A stretch of DNA of 64,000 nucleotides from Amblyomma americanum (GCF_052857255.1 NC_135500.1:51609272-51673271), one strand, 5' to 3'; positions 22,801 through 33,690 are shown, counted from the first letter of the stretch. Numbers and translations: made by a program. Notes: generated by a model not told the origin, from the sequence alone.

Positions 22801-23566
22801 AACATGGGTGCTAATGAAATTTGAATTTTATCGGATCAGTTTTTGTCCTCGGAAACGCAGCCCTTCTTGCGAACAGAATGAGTTTTCATTTCTTCTGGCG
22901 CCCGAATGTCCTGACGCGCTCCCGGGGCTTCGAGTGCGTTCTTTAGTTATTTTGCACTCTTAAGAATAAGGCTCAGAAGGCAAACGCTTGTTTAAAACTC
23001 CTGAGCTGCGTGCTCTGAGCCGCTCCGGCCTACCAGCGCGATATCAAGCGACAAAGCCTGTTTCGAGGCACATCGAGTGTTAGCATGGGCGGCCAAACTA
23101 ATGGAATTTAATAGCATTTCCCGTTAAGCTCCCGCGGCTTTGCTACCTGCTTCAGTCGTCACTGCGCTGTCATGGTCATGACGCGATGAAACGTTGCGCG
23201 CCTGAGCTTTCGGACGCGAAACAAGGAAAAAATGAAGCCAATAGTCGTGCCGCACAGTTTCCGTTTAGCAGCCGGCACCAGGAACAACGCTGCTGACGGC
23301 GAAAGGAGTAGCTACGTACATGTCGCGCGCGGAGCCTAGAGCGGCGCGGAGGGCGGTCGTGCGTTGAAGACAAGCGTTTCGCCTTCTATACGTCTCTTCC
23401 TTCCTGTCATCGAATTCTCGTTTCACTGGTGCCGATACGAATCTTGTTACGGAGCACTGCATGAATACACTTCCTGATCGAAGTCACTTGTTTCTTCCTT
23501 CTGCGGTGCAAAAATGACGTGTGCAATCAGGAACGCTAAACTTCAGTAGAGATTCTGTTTGTGCAG
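19807..23566 (+). other. Intron of the acyl-CoA synthetase-like gene
   Basis: 3,760 bases, GTGAGT...TTTGTGCAG. It joins two exons in frame with a split Arg codon. It contains a dispersed repeat around 19990-20330 (a minus-strand 114-codon frame with no motif), a LINE 3' end at 20870-21190, and otherwise AT-rich DNA. From 22600 to 23500 I saw only short frames with no recognisable protein. Confidence 0.85.
20870..21190 (+). mobile_element. LINE 3' end fragment in the intron
   Basis: Translated in mixed frames it gives the basic C-terminal tail typical of RTE/jockey-type LINE ORF2 in arthropods, including YKWAWAGHVMR-like and RWVDTI-like pieces. It ends in a short GATGATG run at about 21179-21187. 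It is 5'-truncated and broken by frameshifts. Confidence 0.6.
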
Positions 23567-23703
23567 GTAACCTAGCCGTCCACAAGCACCTCCACGGTGG
23601 CGTCTTCTTTGTGGACTCCTTGCCAAGGACGGACACCGCCAAAGTGAACCGACCAGCACTGGTCCGCTCTCTCATGGCAGCCCAGCAGGGAGTCACGAAA
23701 TAA
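23567..23703 (+). CDS. ANL-family acyl-CoA synthetase-like gene, last coding exon
   Basis: After the TTTGTGCAG acceptor, the exon completes the C-terminal lid: HLHGGVFFVDSLPRTDTAKV is the A10 region. Its lysine (Lys in TAKVNR), which positions the carboxylate and ATP during adenylation, is retained. The usual Gly before it is Ala. The protein ends AAQQGVTK, so there is no SKL-like peroxisomal signal. Joined in phase 1 to the previous exon, it gives the length from A7 to the C-terminus usual for this family. The stop TAA at 23701-23703 overlaps an AATAAA. Confidence 0.9.
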
Positions 23704-23704
23704 A
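23699..23704 (+). promoter_or_regulatory. AATAAA polyadenylation signal overlapping the stop codon
   Basis: AATAAA spans the last Lys codon and the TAA stop of the acyl-CoA synthetase-like gene. A GT/T-rich stretch (TGCGCTTGTTCTGTTC, about 23736-23751) follows at the distance expected for a downstream element, so cleavage within some 30 bases of the stop is plausible. Transcript data would be needed to show it is used. Confidence 0.5.
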
Positions 23705-25136
23705 GAAAGCGCTGCGCATGTCGCCTGCGAAAAGTGCGCTTGTTCTGTTCTTTACAAGCAACATGGTGAACCGCTGTAGTGCTGTCACCTGCAAGTAGGT
23801 ATTAATGGTCTTGCTGTTGCTGAGAACAGAGAGGGACTCTATTACCACAAAAAGTTTTGTTCAACTTGTTACAGTGATATTTAGGGTCATTAACTTTGGC
23901 GTTGTTGTACAAAACTTTATTAATTAGGCTTCAAATACAAATGATTTGCTGCACTAACTCGGTAATTCTTAGCACCCTGCCTTCTATCTTCTTACGCGAA
24001 ATTAGGACAGAATGCGAAAACTCCGGATGAAACTAAGTATATCAGTCAGCATCAGTCATCTTCTTTTCGGCCACAATATATACGGCCTAGGAGACTGGCC
24101 CTCCAGGTTGTCTCATATCGCGGAATTGGTAAGTGTGGCTGCTTTTTCCTCTCGTGTCAATCTCTTCATTGAAGGTAAGGTGCCATTGTGTAGCGTTGAT
24201 ATCACTGAAGATGAGGCGCGTACACTGAGATGACGCCTTTTGGGAGGATAATGTTGTTGGCGAAATTGATTGAGCATTGATGCAGGGCACAAGTTTGCCC
24301 ACTAAACATTTTGGTTCCAGTGTCCGTCTCATCTTCGTGCCAGTTCGTACTGACCAGCAAGTGAGAGAGGCTCACAATACGTCCAGTGCGTATGACAAAT
24401 TCCCCACATGGGCCTCGACGCATGATTTCGTACTTATGCCCAAAACAAGCTACGCCAGAATGATTTGAGCCCTCTTTACAACGCTGTTAATATGCGCTCG
24501 TTTTACATGTCAGCCAATTTCTGAACGTAAGACAGGCAACTGCAAGGTTTGGCGTGGCCTCGCAAGGACAGACATAGGTATTGGTGCCAAAAGTGTCACT
24601 ATAAAAAGAGAGAGGTGTGTGCAGCAGGTTCAGTATTGTTCGGATTTCAAGCAATCGACAATGAATATCTTTTATTCTGTCGTTCTTCAAATACAAACAG
24701 CAATGCCTAATATGCCTGCTTTTACATTTGGTGTACTGCTCTTCCTTTAAGCCACCGGTGCTCCAGCTTATCGTTATTATGCTTACCGTAAAAGCGCTTC
24801 CATTTTTTGTTTCTCAACCCTGTTCTCTCAAGGACGCGCATTGTGCATACACGGGGCCTGCATGAACACTGCTGCACTCAAAAAGTTCGCTCCATTGCCT
24901 CTACAACTACGCCACATACTCTGCACGAATCAAGATTTTCGGAACGTTTTTTATAGGGTACCAAGTTTTGTATTTTATTCACTATGGCAAACGAAACTTG
25001 AATTATCATAGAACAGTACTATTCTGTTTTCCTGTTTCCGCCTTGTATGCAGTTCCATACTGGGCCTCCTCTGTGCACAATATTTAAGTTTATGGTGTTT
25101 GGCCCTCTGAGCGGCCCTCTCAAAATTTCATTTTTT
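23705..25136. other. Non-coding stretch after the host gene
   Basis: AT-rich sequence with short frames on both strands. Minus-strand frames at 24087-24423 have balanced composition (EFVIRTGRIVSLSHLLVS) but no domain I recognise, and they overlap unrelated + frames. No RNA gene was seen. Confidence 0.5.
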
Positions 25137-25349
25137 TAAACGTTAACAAAACAAAACTGATATACTTTAAAAAAACCCATAAAATTGTTATTTAAAAAAC
25201 CACTGCATCTTCACGCATCCCAACGCTACCAGTGTAATTGCAAAGCTATGAAAATGGAGAGAACTGTTCTTTATCTGGGCATCCACTTTTACCAACACCT
25301 CACATGGAGCGACCACATCGTCCACCTCTCTAGAAAGATAAGGGCCATT

Positions 25350-26252
25350 TGTCACATATATCAAGGAGCCTAAATTAAATTTTAAAGGAAAGAGGTGTGA
25401 AGAAGACGAAGTGGAGTAACGGAAGAATAAAGAGGAAGAACAAGCATTCGGTGAGGCGGAGAGAGATGATTGGTGGAGAAGCATTCGGTCAGGTGGAGAG
25501 AGATGATTGGTGGAGAAGAGAAGAAGACGACGGCAAGGATTATGTGGACTAACACCGAGGCTATAAAAGGGCGAGTGAGAGCGAGGCACAGGGGGGAACA
25601 GCAGAGAAGCGGAGGCCCCGGCAGGTCAGGGACACATCGGCTGGAAGAGAGCGACGCCGGCTACTGCTCCGGTGAGCTCGCGTTCTACAGCAACGCATCG
25701 TGGACTTCCTGCCGTGCCTGAGCCCGTTCTGGGGAGTCAACAGAGGACGCTACCACCTGCTACGGCCAGGGGTGTCTCCAGCGCTGTTGCCACCCATCCG
25801 AGTGGTGCCCCCAACGCCAACAACACCGGCATCACCTCCACGGGCGCATGGACCGGGAGCTTGTACGACACCGCCAGCGACGCCAGCTTAAGCGCGTCGA
25901 ACGCCACCAGCGACGCCAGCCCAAGCACGGCGAACGCCGCCAGCAACGCCAGCCTAAGCACGCCGAACGCAGCCAGCGACGCCACCTACTGGATTCATAA
26001 AACGCCGCGGCCACACCGAACCAACCGTGAGCACGAACGCCATCCGCTACCAGTAGAACGATAGTAGTAGACGCTAGTACCAGTGTGCCCGGGTCTTGTG
26101 TATTTTTAGTCTCTGTGTTTTGTGTTAGTTTTGTTAGTTTTGTGTTGTCGTGTGTCTGTCACGTAGGGTGTAATAAATGTGCGTTTGTGGGGGTACACCC
26201 GTCGCCTAGTCCATTCTTTCGGTCCGAGTGTTCTCAGGGAAGATCCGTGACA
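25350..26252 (+). mobile_element. Solo LTR, 903 bp, with perfect 5-bp TSD
   Basis: Begins TGTCAC and ends GTGACA (inverted termini), and is flanked by CCATT at 25345-25349 and 26253-26257. It contains TATAAAA at 25562-25568 and AATAAA at 26172-26177 followed by a GT-rich run, matching the U3-R-U5 order on the + strand. No coding sequence or second LTR is present, so this is the product of LTR-LTR recombination. It includes a 37-bp unit repeated twice (25444-25517) and a 33-bp minisatellite (25874-25984). The parent family is unknown; TSD length and termini fit Ty3/gypsy or Pao. Confidence 0.9.
25874..25984 (+). repeat. 33-bp minisatellite inside the solo LTR
   Basis: Three units and a partial start at 25874, 25907, 25940 and 25973, each beginning CCAGCRACGCCAGC. 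Differences between units are mainly single substitutions. The 33-base period keeps a reading frame, which produces an Ala/Ser-rich repetitive frame that is probably meaningless. Confidence 0.9.
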
Positions 26253-27079
26253 CCATTGCGGCTATGATGTATCAACTTCGTGACAAATCTCTACTTCATC
26301 TTAGACGATTGATCTATACAACATTAGTGGAACCTGTTTTTAAGTACGGCATTACTGTATATGTTAACTGCTCCAAATACATGAAAGAAGCATTAAATGT
26401 TATCCTAAAAAGAATAGTGAACACTATATCTTGCGCCACCAGACTACACTCGGTTGGCATGAAAGGGAAATACGATGAGTTAGGCGTCCTTCACATTCGT
26501 GAACTCTTCCACTTTGTTGTGTTAATGCGGTATTATTATTCAAATGAATATAAGACTCCCGCAACAAAAGATGTCACCTTGAGAAAAACGGAACGTTTTT
26601 TAAACCACGGGTTTATGCAAACTATAGTAAAAAGATGAGCAATTATTATGTACAAGCTGTATATATTAAAATTCCCGATGATCTATGTATTGCAAATAAC
26701 AAGCGTAGGATGATGATGGACATAAGAAATTGGGGTGCAAATGTATTGCCTTCCCTTTAGCTTGAGTTGTTTCATATGTGCTATTTTGTGTTCAGACTTT
26801 TTTCTCTGTGTCAGCATGACTGTTTAGAAAAGAAATGTATTCATAGACAGTTACTTCTCCGCCTGCTGCCTGATCAGCCAACAAGCAAAATGTGCTTAGG
26901 CAGATCAGAATGTATGAATATGTATGCATAGAGACGAATAAATTTTGATTTGATTTGATTCTGCATTAAGGATTTAAGGTGCAGGAAACAGAAAAACCCT
27001 TTCTAAGATAAAGGCGGAAGTAGAGTGGTGCAGAAAAAAAAATTAAAAAAGTAAACATGGGGAAGATAAAATGCGATCA

Positions 27080-27421
27080 TTAAATGCGTACTAAGGCGCG
27101 CTGGAGAGTAATGCGGCGTTTAGGCGAAGTCGGTGATAAAGTGTTTCCAGATGGCGAGGAGTTCAGGTTGGGAGTCTTGATGTCGGTTGAGTGAGTGCAG
27201 AAATTGGTAGTGTTGTGTCGTGAAGCTCCAGAGCCAATACGTTTCTTCGGAAGCAAATATTTTAGCCATTTGGGGCGCATCAGATTTCGTGAAGGAAGTC
27301 CGAATGTATTTCCAAAGATGTTGGCCTTTACCAGCTGCTTCATCTGCTTTTTCATTGCCAGAATGCCGCAGTGTGCTGGTATCCACTGAAATGTTATGCA
27401 GTGGCTTGCTACAATAACCAA
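27080..27421 (-). pseudogene. LINE #4 RNase H, C-terminal part
   Basis: Minus-strand LINE RNase H block FQWIPAHCGI followed (in another frame) by NEKADEAAGKGQHLWKYI. These hold the conserved His and the last catalytic Asp of LINE RNase H. The upstream half of the domain lies at about 29850-30480, so some 2.4 kb has been inserted between. A frameshift lies just after HCGI. Confidence 0.75.
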
Positions 27422-27429
27422 ATTTTGGC

Positions 27430-27590
27430 GGTCGAATTTCGATGGAGGCGAATTTCTAGAGGCCTGTGTACTGTGCGAAGTCAGTGAACGTTAAAGAACC
27501 CCGGGTGGTCGAAATTCCCAGAGCCCTTCAATACGGCGTCTCTCAAAGCCTAAATCGCTTTGGGACGTCACTGTATATTCCAAAAAAAAT
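27430..27590 (+). mobile_element. SINE copy C (tail type 2)
   Basis: Shares the body with copy B (GTTAAAGAACCCCGGGTGGTC at about 27491-27511). After the CTACGGCGTCTCT-like block it has a different tail: AAGCCTAAATCGCTTTGGGACGTCAC. It is 5'-truncated at GGCGGTCGAATTTCGATGG and lies at the left edge of the insertion that splits the LINE #4 RNase H. Confidence 0.8.
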
Positions 27591-29850
27591 GCGATCAAAA
27601 TTGAGACCGAGATACTCCTTCCACCGACAGCGACCGCCACATTAAAGCTGTCGTGACGTCACTGGGGCATTCACGGAGCAACGTCGTCTACTCTCGTTGC
27701 TGCAAGATGCGCAGCGAGGTCATATTCCGCCCGGTGCTTTCGCGGGCGTTCGAAGTAGCAGTCGTCCCCCATATATGAGTGACTGGTGCCGCAAAAGCGA
27801 TAATAACAGTAACGCAGTTTTTCTTCAGTATCGGTAGGGTCCGGTCACGCTATAGGTCGATGCGACAGCGATCGACGGTCGGAGGGCTGATTGGTACGCA
27901 ATTGCCGTCGCTGACGCACTGGTCAGTCACGCTACACAGACGACGACGCCAGCATGATCAACGATCGCGCATCGTAGTTATTTTAAGAGTCAGCTTAGTG
28001 GGAACCAGAAGAGTTTGGGAGGGGACTAGTTGGCGTGACATTCTTTAAATTTAAGAATTTTAAATCTTATTGGACCTCATATGCCAGCCACGGCGACATA
28101 CGCGATGTGCGTGTACCAGCGAAGATGTGCTTTCAATCGATGCCTGCGCATTGAACCGATCGGCGAGGCAAGCGACACTGGCAGAAAACGCTACACGACG
28201 GTCCCGCTCGCCGCTGTTGCCTGGGCTTGTGCGGCCGAGCGAAAGCTTCACGCGCGGTAAATAGACGACCCGAAAAACTGCGCTTGTGTACGTTATCCGT
28301 ATCGCAAAAAGCGAAACGAGCGGCTACATATCATACCTTCACACTTTCTTACTAATCAGTGAGGAGCTTTTGCCGTATTCTTGAATTTCGGTCGACACCC
28401 GAACCGTTTCGTTACCAGGCCTAGCGAGTAGGCAGGATTCCTGTGTGCTATTTAGGCAATTGCGGAGAGCGAATTCGCAAGCTTTAGCGCCTGGAAATAG
28501 GTGCCGAGCGTAGTTTACGCTACAGTGCCCTAAAAGCGACGACTGCCTACATCGCAGGACGCGAGTACAATAAGCGGAAAGTGCCGATATGTGACACGGT
28601 CTGCATAGCATGTGCAGAAGGCAGCCGGCAGCAGCCATCGGCGTTTACTGTGGACAAGAATTCTGGTTGTTTTCATGAATTCAAGTAATGTACGAACGTA
28701 TTTTTAGCAAAATCGATTTCAAATTAAATTTTGTGACAGAAGAGAAAACAGATACAATCAGCGGGAAGCGCCGGTATCCTACGCGAAGCGTTTCCCAAGC
28801 AGGCGATGTAACATCATCGGCTCTTATTGCTGTGTTATCATGGCATGTAAATGAGTAAAAGTGTAATTTGTGGTCAAGAGTACGTAATATTTAATATAAC
28901 GTGGACCAACTTTCCGTTTTATGCCACGCAAACGAGCAGTACTGTTTGCACAGCCATGTAAACAACATCAGCGCGGGGCAGCAGTTGCAATCGTCTCACT
29001 CCTGGAGCACAACGCGCCCGCACAGCAAAATGCGAAATGAGGCACTAATATTTTGAAGCAGTCATTTAGACGGCGGCGACTATTCATTGTTGCAGTCAAT
29101 GAAAGCATTCGTGTCGCGTAGGGTTTTGCAAGCGGCTTGGTTCCTGCAAAAGGGTGCTATGAGTCGAAGGGAATGTACGTATGTTCGACTTACAAACGCA
29201 CACATTCAGCGAGGAAGTCATCGCACTCGCTACTTTTCTCTCGTTTCGTGCCCCAAGTTAACTCTAGTGCCACTTTCTGATAATTTGAGTTTAATTATCG
29301 AGCCGATGAATAGCACACAAGAACTTAATAGCCAGCTACAAAACGCCGCGGCTTTCACGGCGCACATCGGCGAAGGCATGTACGGCACGCGCCGCTTTTC
29401 ACATACGGGACTACTTGACTGCTCGAAAAAGACCACGCTCATGGCATACGAACAGCATGCTTCTAAGCGTAAATAATAAAGCAGGGGCCCATCGATTTCT
29501 GTTTCCTCAACAATCGGAAAATGGGCGCCACGAGCAAGTCCGCTTTCCCAAGGATCACTGAGCTTGCTTACTAATTTGAAGGCTTCCCAAAAGAGAACAC
29601 GGAAAATGCATTTTATTTCGCTAAGCTAAAACAAAATAACTTTTCGAGCGGCCACTGTCTATGGTGTGCATGCAAGCACCTCAACAGCTCGCAGCAGACG
29701 ACGCGGGGCGAGTATGCTCTCGTGACGTCAGCGATCAGAGGTTGCCAATCCAGCAAGCAGTTCGCCGAAGAAACGAAAAAAATTCGTTTTAAAAATATTT
29801 ACCCCACAGAATCAACCGAAAATTCTGGGAAGTGTAATTTAACTTTTTGG
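27591..29850. other. Unclassified inserted DNA inside LINE #4
   Basis: 2.3 kb of CpG-rich sequence between the two halves of one RNase H domain, so it must be inserted DNA. The longest frame (29087-29476, +) shows no motif. Terminal repeats were not recognised. It may be a non-autonomous DNA transposon, or several. Confidence 0.5.
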
Positions 29851-30480
29851 GAATTGAAGACGATAATCAGTGCATGCGTGAAAATAGGCTGTCATGGCCC
29901 CTCTAAAGGGCTGATGAATGGTGTTCCTCAGCAGGATGGGCAAGTTCTGCAGAGATATTTTGGAGCCGATAAAGATAAACCATCGGTCGGGTATTCGACA
30001 CTGGATAGAAGAAACAGCTTCTTTAATGCCGTGCAACTCAGCAGTCGTAGATTATGTATTCCGCAACAGCCGGTAGGAAAGAACATGGCTTGTTGAGGGC
30101 ACATAAAGGCTTCTCGAGAAGTTGAACTATTGGTGAAGACGCTGGTGTGCTGCGTATATGCCTTGGCTAAGTAGACTAAAGTAGCTGACAGAAGCGCTGC
30201 CTCTGGTATGCGGCGCTGTTTGCATTCGCACCGGGGAATAAACTTCTTCGCCTCCAAAAACATGGTATAAACATCGTGACGTTTAGAGGCGTGAGTGTCC
30301 CAGGGGGAACGGACAGTTGTAGACTTTTTGTGGTTGATTATTAGTGGGGAGAGGCAGGAGCTGTACAGCTTGACCAAAACCAGAGATAGGCGGAAACGGT
30401 GCAGGAAGTGTTTCTTCTCTTCGATGAAATGGCAGAAATGGGTACTGATGCGACTCAGCATAACCTGGCCGGAGAGGGGA
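29851..30480 (-). pseudogene. LINE #4 RNase H, N-terminal part and linker
   Basis: The minus-strand 177-codon frame holds the linker and the RNase H start. HTSVFTNSSTSREA stands where LINE RNase H usually has YTDGS. In a second frame DRWFIFIGSKISLQNL corresponds to the usual FTDSKSAL block, so the first two catalytic Asp residues are replaced (Asn and Gly). The domain continues at 27421, and its upstream neighbour in the LINE is at 38535-38800. Confidence 0.75.
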
Positions 30481-30483
30481 CAA

Positions 30484-31137
30484 GGAAGATCGGAGACTGG
30501 GTTAGGAGGAAGGCAAGGAAAACTTTATGCAACTATTTACATTATGTGCACATAACACAACTGAGAGTGCTTCTCAATAAAAGAGTCTCGATGAGAGAGC
30601 TGCTCGGCCACATTCGGTGCCGTGTTTTATGGGGATTTTCTTAACAGAAATCCCTAGACGGAGGACCGGCCTACCAATGAATTAAGGCGTGTCCTGAAAA
30701 GTTCACTGTGGCCGTCATCACGCACTCTCTTCTACGTCGTGCAGACATCGAAATGTCCGTTAGTGGAGTTCCCACGGATCGCAAGTAGTCGCACGTGTTC
30801 CTCATGACTTCACGGCCCGGGTTACCCACAAGGCCACGCGTTGTAGGGAAATCGCCCTACGGCAGCTTCCTGTTTGAATACGAATGCCGCTGTCAAAATT
30901 GATCACTGGATCCCGCTGACCCGTTAATCGTCTCGCGCTGGTCTGTTACGGCCGCCCTTGGCAGCTCTGCGCTGGTGGCTTGTAAGGAGAATTGCTGTCG
31001 CCGCTGCCGTGGATAAGCCGGGGGGAGGGGGGGTGGCCGGATGACCCCGCGGCACCTCCACTGACTCAATGGCAGCCCGTGGGAAAGCCCGCTGCATCCT
31101 AGCCACTTTTCCCACAAAATGAAGGCGAAACGTAACA
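30484..31137 (-). repeat. 3' LTR of gypsy #4
   Basis: Aligns along its whole length with 37844-38534; common blocks include GAAGATCGGAGACTGGGTTA and CACTGTGGC. On the minus strand it starts TGTTACGTTTCGCC. It is about 37 bases shorter than the other copy and clearly diverged, so the element is old. Confidence 0.85.
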
Positions 31138-31799
31138 GACTGCTCCGCCTGGAGGAGACCCCATGGGTAAAGGACTCCATTCGCTGTCCGGAGTGATGTC
31201 TCTTAACCGAAGTCAATCGTCTCGGCCCTTCTTGAGCCCAGAGCACTCCGAAGGCTCCCTTCGTATGTTCAGGTTAACAAACGACACTGCAAAGTGACTC
31301 CGACGTGACTCGTTCTCCGCTGTGGTTAAAACTGCGCCGAAATCTCACTCAGCAAGCGCGACACAATCTCCAATAAATCATGTCAGGCTATTTTCCTCTT
31401 ATACAGCCATTTAGTCCTTTAGAAATGTCCAGCAGCACTTTGAAAGTTCTCACAAATTGGCTCATTTCGCTAAATAGCTGGTCTCACTTTGAACCACTAA
31501 AGAGAAACAATATGTTCAAAATCTGAAATTAGGAAGAAAAATATCACCAAGCAGCAACATTAAGGCTGATTCTCACGTTAGGGACCCCAACTTAAACCCA
31601 CGGCAATACTGTTGAGACTCTCCTTTTTTTTTTGTTACGCACCTCAAAAGAATATTGTTGCAAAGTGAGACTCCAGCGCAGGAGGCGGCCATTTTTGAAG
31701 AAGTTGTCAGCAGTCATTGGAGAGAGCAGTGATACATCTGAATGATAAACCTTGAGCCGGCTAGGTAGCATGAAAAAGGCTCCGGAAATTGCGACCGCT

Positions 31800-31936
31800 T
31801 TGGGTTCTTAAACATGTACTGTGTGATTCCCGCGCGCGTTAAAGAACCCCACGCGGTGAAAATTTCCGGTTCCGTTAACTACGGCGCCCTTCATAGCCTG
31901 AGTATCTTCGGGACGCTAAACTCCCCAATTTTTCAA
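31800..31936 (+). mobile_element. SINE copy D (tail type 2)
   Basis: Contains GTTAAAGAACCCCACGCGG and the type 2 tail CATAGCCTGAGTATCTTCGGG. It truncates the gypsy #4 RNase H, whose similarity stops at about 31937. Confidence 0.8.
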
Positions 31937-32200
31937 CGGCCCATACGAGACACGCGCACTCTTTCTCAATGGGGCTGTACGCTTGCTCTCGACTGGCCAG
32001 CTTACGACTAGCATACAGGATGGGGAGCTCCTCTTCTCTATTTTCTCTTAGGCACAGTTCCACGCCCATGTCTCGCTCACTAGCATCGCACTGAGCAGCT
32101 AAATCTTTAATGTAGTCTGGCGATCGCAGCACAGGCTGGCTTGTTAGTGCGTTGTTTAGGACGCTAAAGGTGCTTTCATTTTTTTCTTGTCTAATACGAC
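31937..32200 (-). pseudogene. RNase H fragment of gypsy #4
   Basis: LRSPDYIKDLAAQCDASERDM, with the first RNase H Asp in CDAS, then LYASRKLASREQAYSPIEKE. Both are standard gypsy RNase H blocks. The domain is cut by SINE copy D. Confidence 0.85.
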
Positions 32201-32556
32201 TGTGTCTGGATCTGGTTTTTTTAGATCATTCGTCAGGGAACACACGATATCAGAATAATTGAGGATGTACCTCTGATAGTAGCCGGCCACACCTATGAAA
32301 AAGCGGTGTTTGTGCACGGCTGCGGGAAGTCTCGTATCGTAGCCGCCTTTATTTCAGAGGGGCGGCGACGACCCTGTCCAATCATATTACCGAAGTAGAC
32401 GACGTCGGCCTGGGCCAACTGGCACTTGGGAGCCTTGACGGTCAAGCTTGCTTCGCGCAGGCGGGTTAGCACTGCCCGCTAGTGGGCCATATGCTCGGAC
32501 CAGGGCGTTGGGAATATAGCTTCGTCGTTTAAATACGGCAAAGTGAATTGTTCCTG

Positions 32557-33030
32557 TCCGCGCCAAACTTTCTCCATTAGGCTTGAAAAGCAGTGCGGCG
32601 CGTACTTCAACCTGAAACTCAAAACTTAAGGACGGAATGTTCTCATTGGTGAACTTAACGCCGCATACCTACAAGCCTACTATGTAAGTAGAACCTGCCA
32701 GTAACCCATGACTAGATCAAGGGCGGAGATAAACTGAGCGTTACTAATTTTTCCGATGCCGTCTTCGGTCCGCGCCAAACTTTCTCCATGAGGCTTGAAA
32801 AGCAGTGCGGCGCGTTCCTGTCCGCGCCAAACTTTCTCCATTATGCTTGAAAAGCAGTGCAACGCGTACTTCAACCTGAAACTCAAAAGTTTAGGACGGA
32901 ATGTTCTCATTGGTGAACTTAACGCCGCATACCTACTAGCCTGCTATGTAAGTAGAACCTGCCAGTAACCCATGACCAGATCTATGGTGGAGATAAACTG
33001 AGCGTTACAAATTTTTTCGATGCGGTCTTC
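32557..33030. repeat. Tandem duplication within the gypsy #4 RT
   Basis: Units 32557-32768 (212 bp) and 32821-33030 (210 bp) are nearly identical. A 52-bp partial unit (32769-32820) lies between them. All three begin TCCGCGCCAAACTTTCTCCA. The junctions fall at TTCGGTCC/TTCCTGTCC microhomology. Confidence 0.9.
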
Positions 33031-33031
33031 G

Positions 33032-33690
33032 GTCCTCGGCGGGGTCAAGCTCGCCATGAGAGACATTACACACAAGTTAATCTGGATTCCGGCCCATGCA
33101 GGCATAGAGGGCAACGAATGGGCACACAGCCTAGCTCGAGAAAGCACGTTCCGAGCCGGGCAGTCGCATGCCCCGGAGTATCGCCCACACGCGTGTGAGG
33201 GAGGATATACAGACATCCTAAACCTACACAGGGGACGAGAGCTAAATACCCCAACCGCATAAAGCCCTGACGAAAGAGGAGCAACGTTTTGGCGCAGACT
33301 GCAAACAAACTCCTTTCCAAATTTATACATCATAAACAAAATGTACCCGACGCAGTACAGAGATACCTGCCGCTGGTGCGGGGCCACATCCACACTCTAC
33401 CACATCACATGAAAATGTAAACGCAACCAAACATTCCACCAACACAATAACCCGCGTGCGGAGCAATGGGAGAGTCGGCTCACCAGCTGCGAGCTCAGGG
33501 CCCAAAGGGCTTTAGTGCAGCACGCAAGTAAGGTAGCTAGGCTCAGTGGAGCCCTGGAATAGGGACCCAACCTTGCTTAAGAAGAGGCCTCAAATCGCCA
33601 GCGCAGTGAAGACGACGGAGGCCTCGCGACGCCAAGCCCTTCAAAGCATCCAAATAAAGTTTTTTTTTCTCTCTCTCTCTCTCTCGGCAT
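33032..33690 (+). mobile_element. LINE RNase H 3' end inserted in the gypsy #4 RT
   Basis: Plus-strand block LIWIPAHAGIEGNEWAHSLA, then a cysteine/histidine block (CRWCGATSTLYHIT). An AATAAA signal and a T/TC-rich tail at 33654-33685 follow. It is 5'-truncated. CTCGGC at both edges may be the TSD. It lies exactly inside the RT of gypsy #4, so it is younger. Confidence 0.8.

Larger units (their letters stand above)
25137..26962 (+). mobile_element. LINE #3 RT C-terminal part, interrupted by a solo LTR
   Basis: The frame at 25185-25349 (TVLYLGIHFYQHLTWSDHI) and the frame at 26258-26638 (LIYTTLVEPVFKYGITVY) are consecutive parts of one CR1/jockey-type RT C-terminus. The 903-bp solo LTR plus its 5-bp TSD separates them. 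The reading frames on the two sides are compatible if those 908 bases are discounted. The element ends near 26962 with an AATAAATTTTGATTTGATTTGA tail-like repeat. It is 5'-truncated. Confidence 0.8.

Noticed and set aside
25672..26064. Ala/Ser/Thr-rich 130-codon frame as a secreted or structural protein
   Set aside because: It lies wholly inside the solo LTR and is produced by a 33-bp minisatellite.
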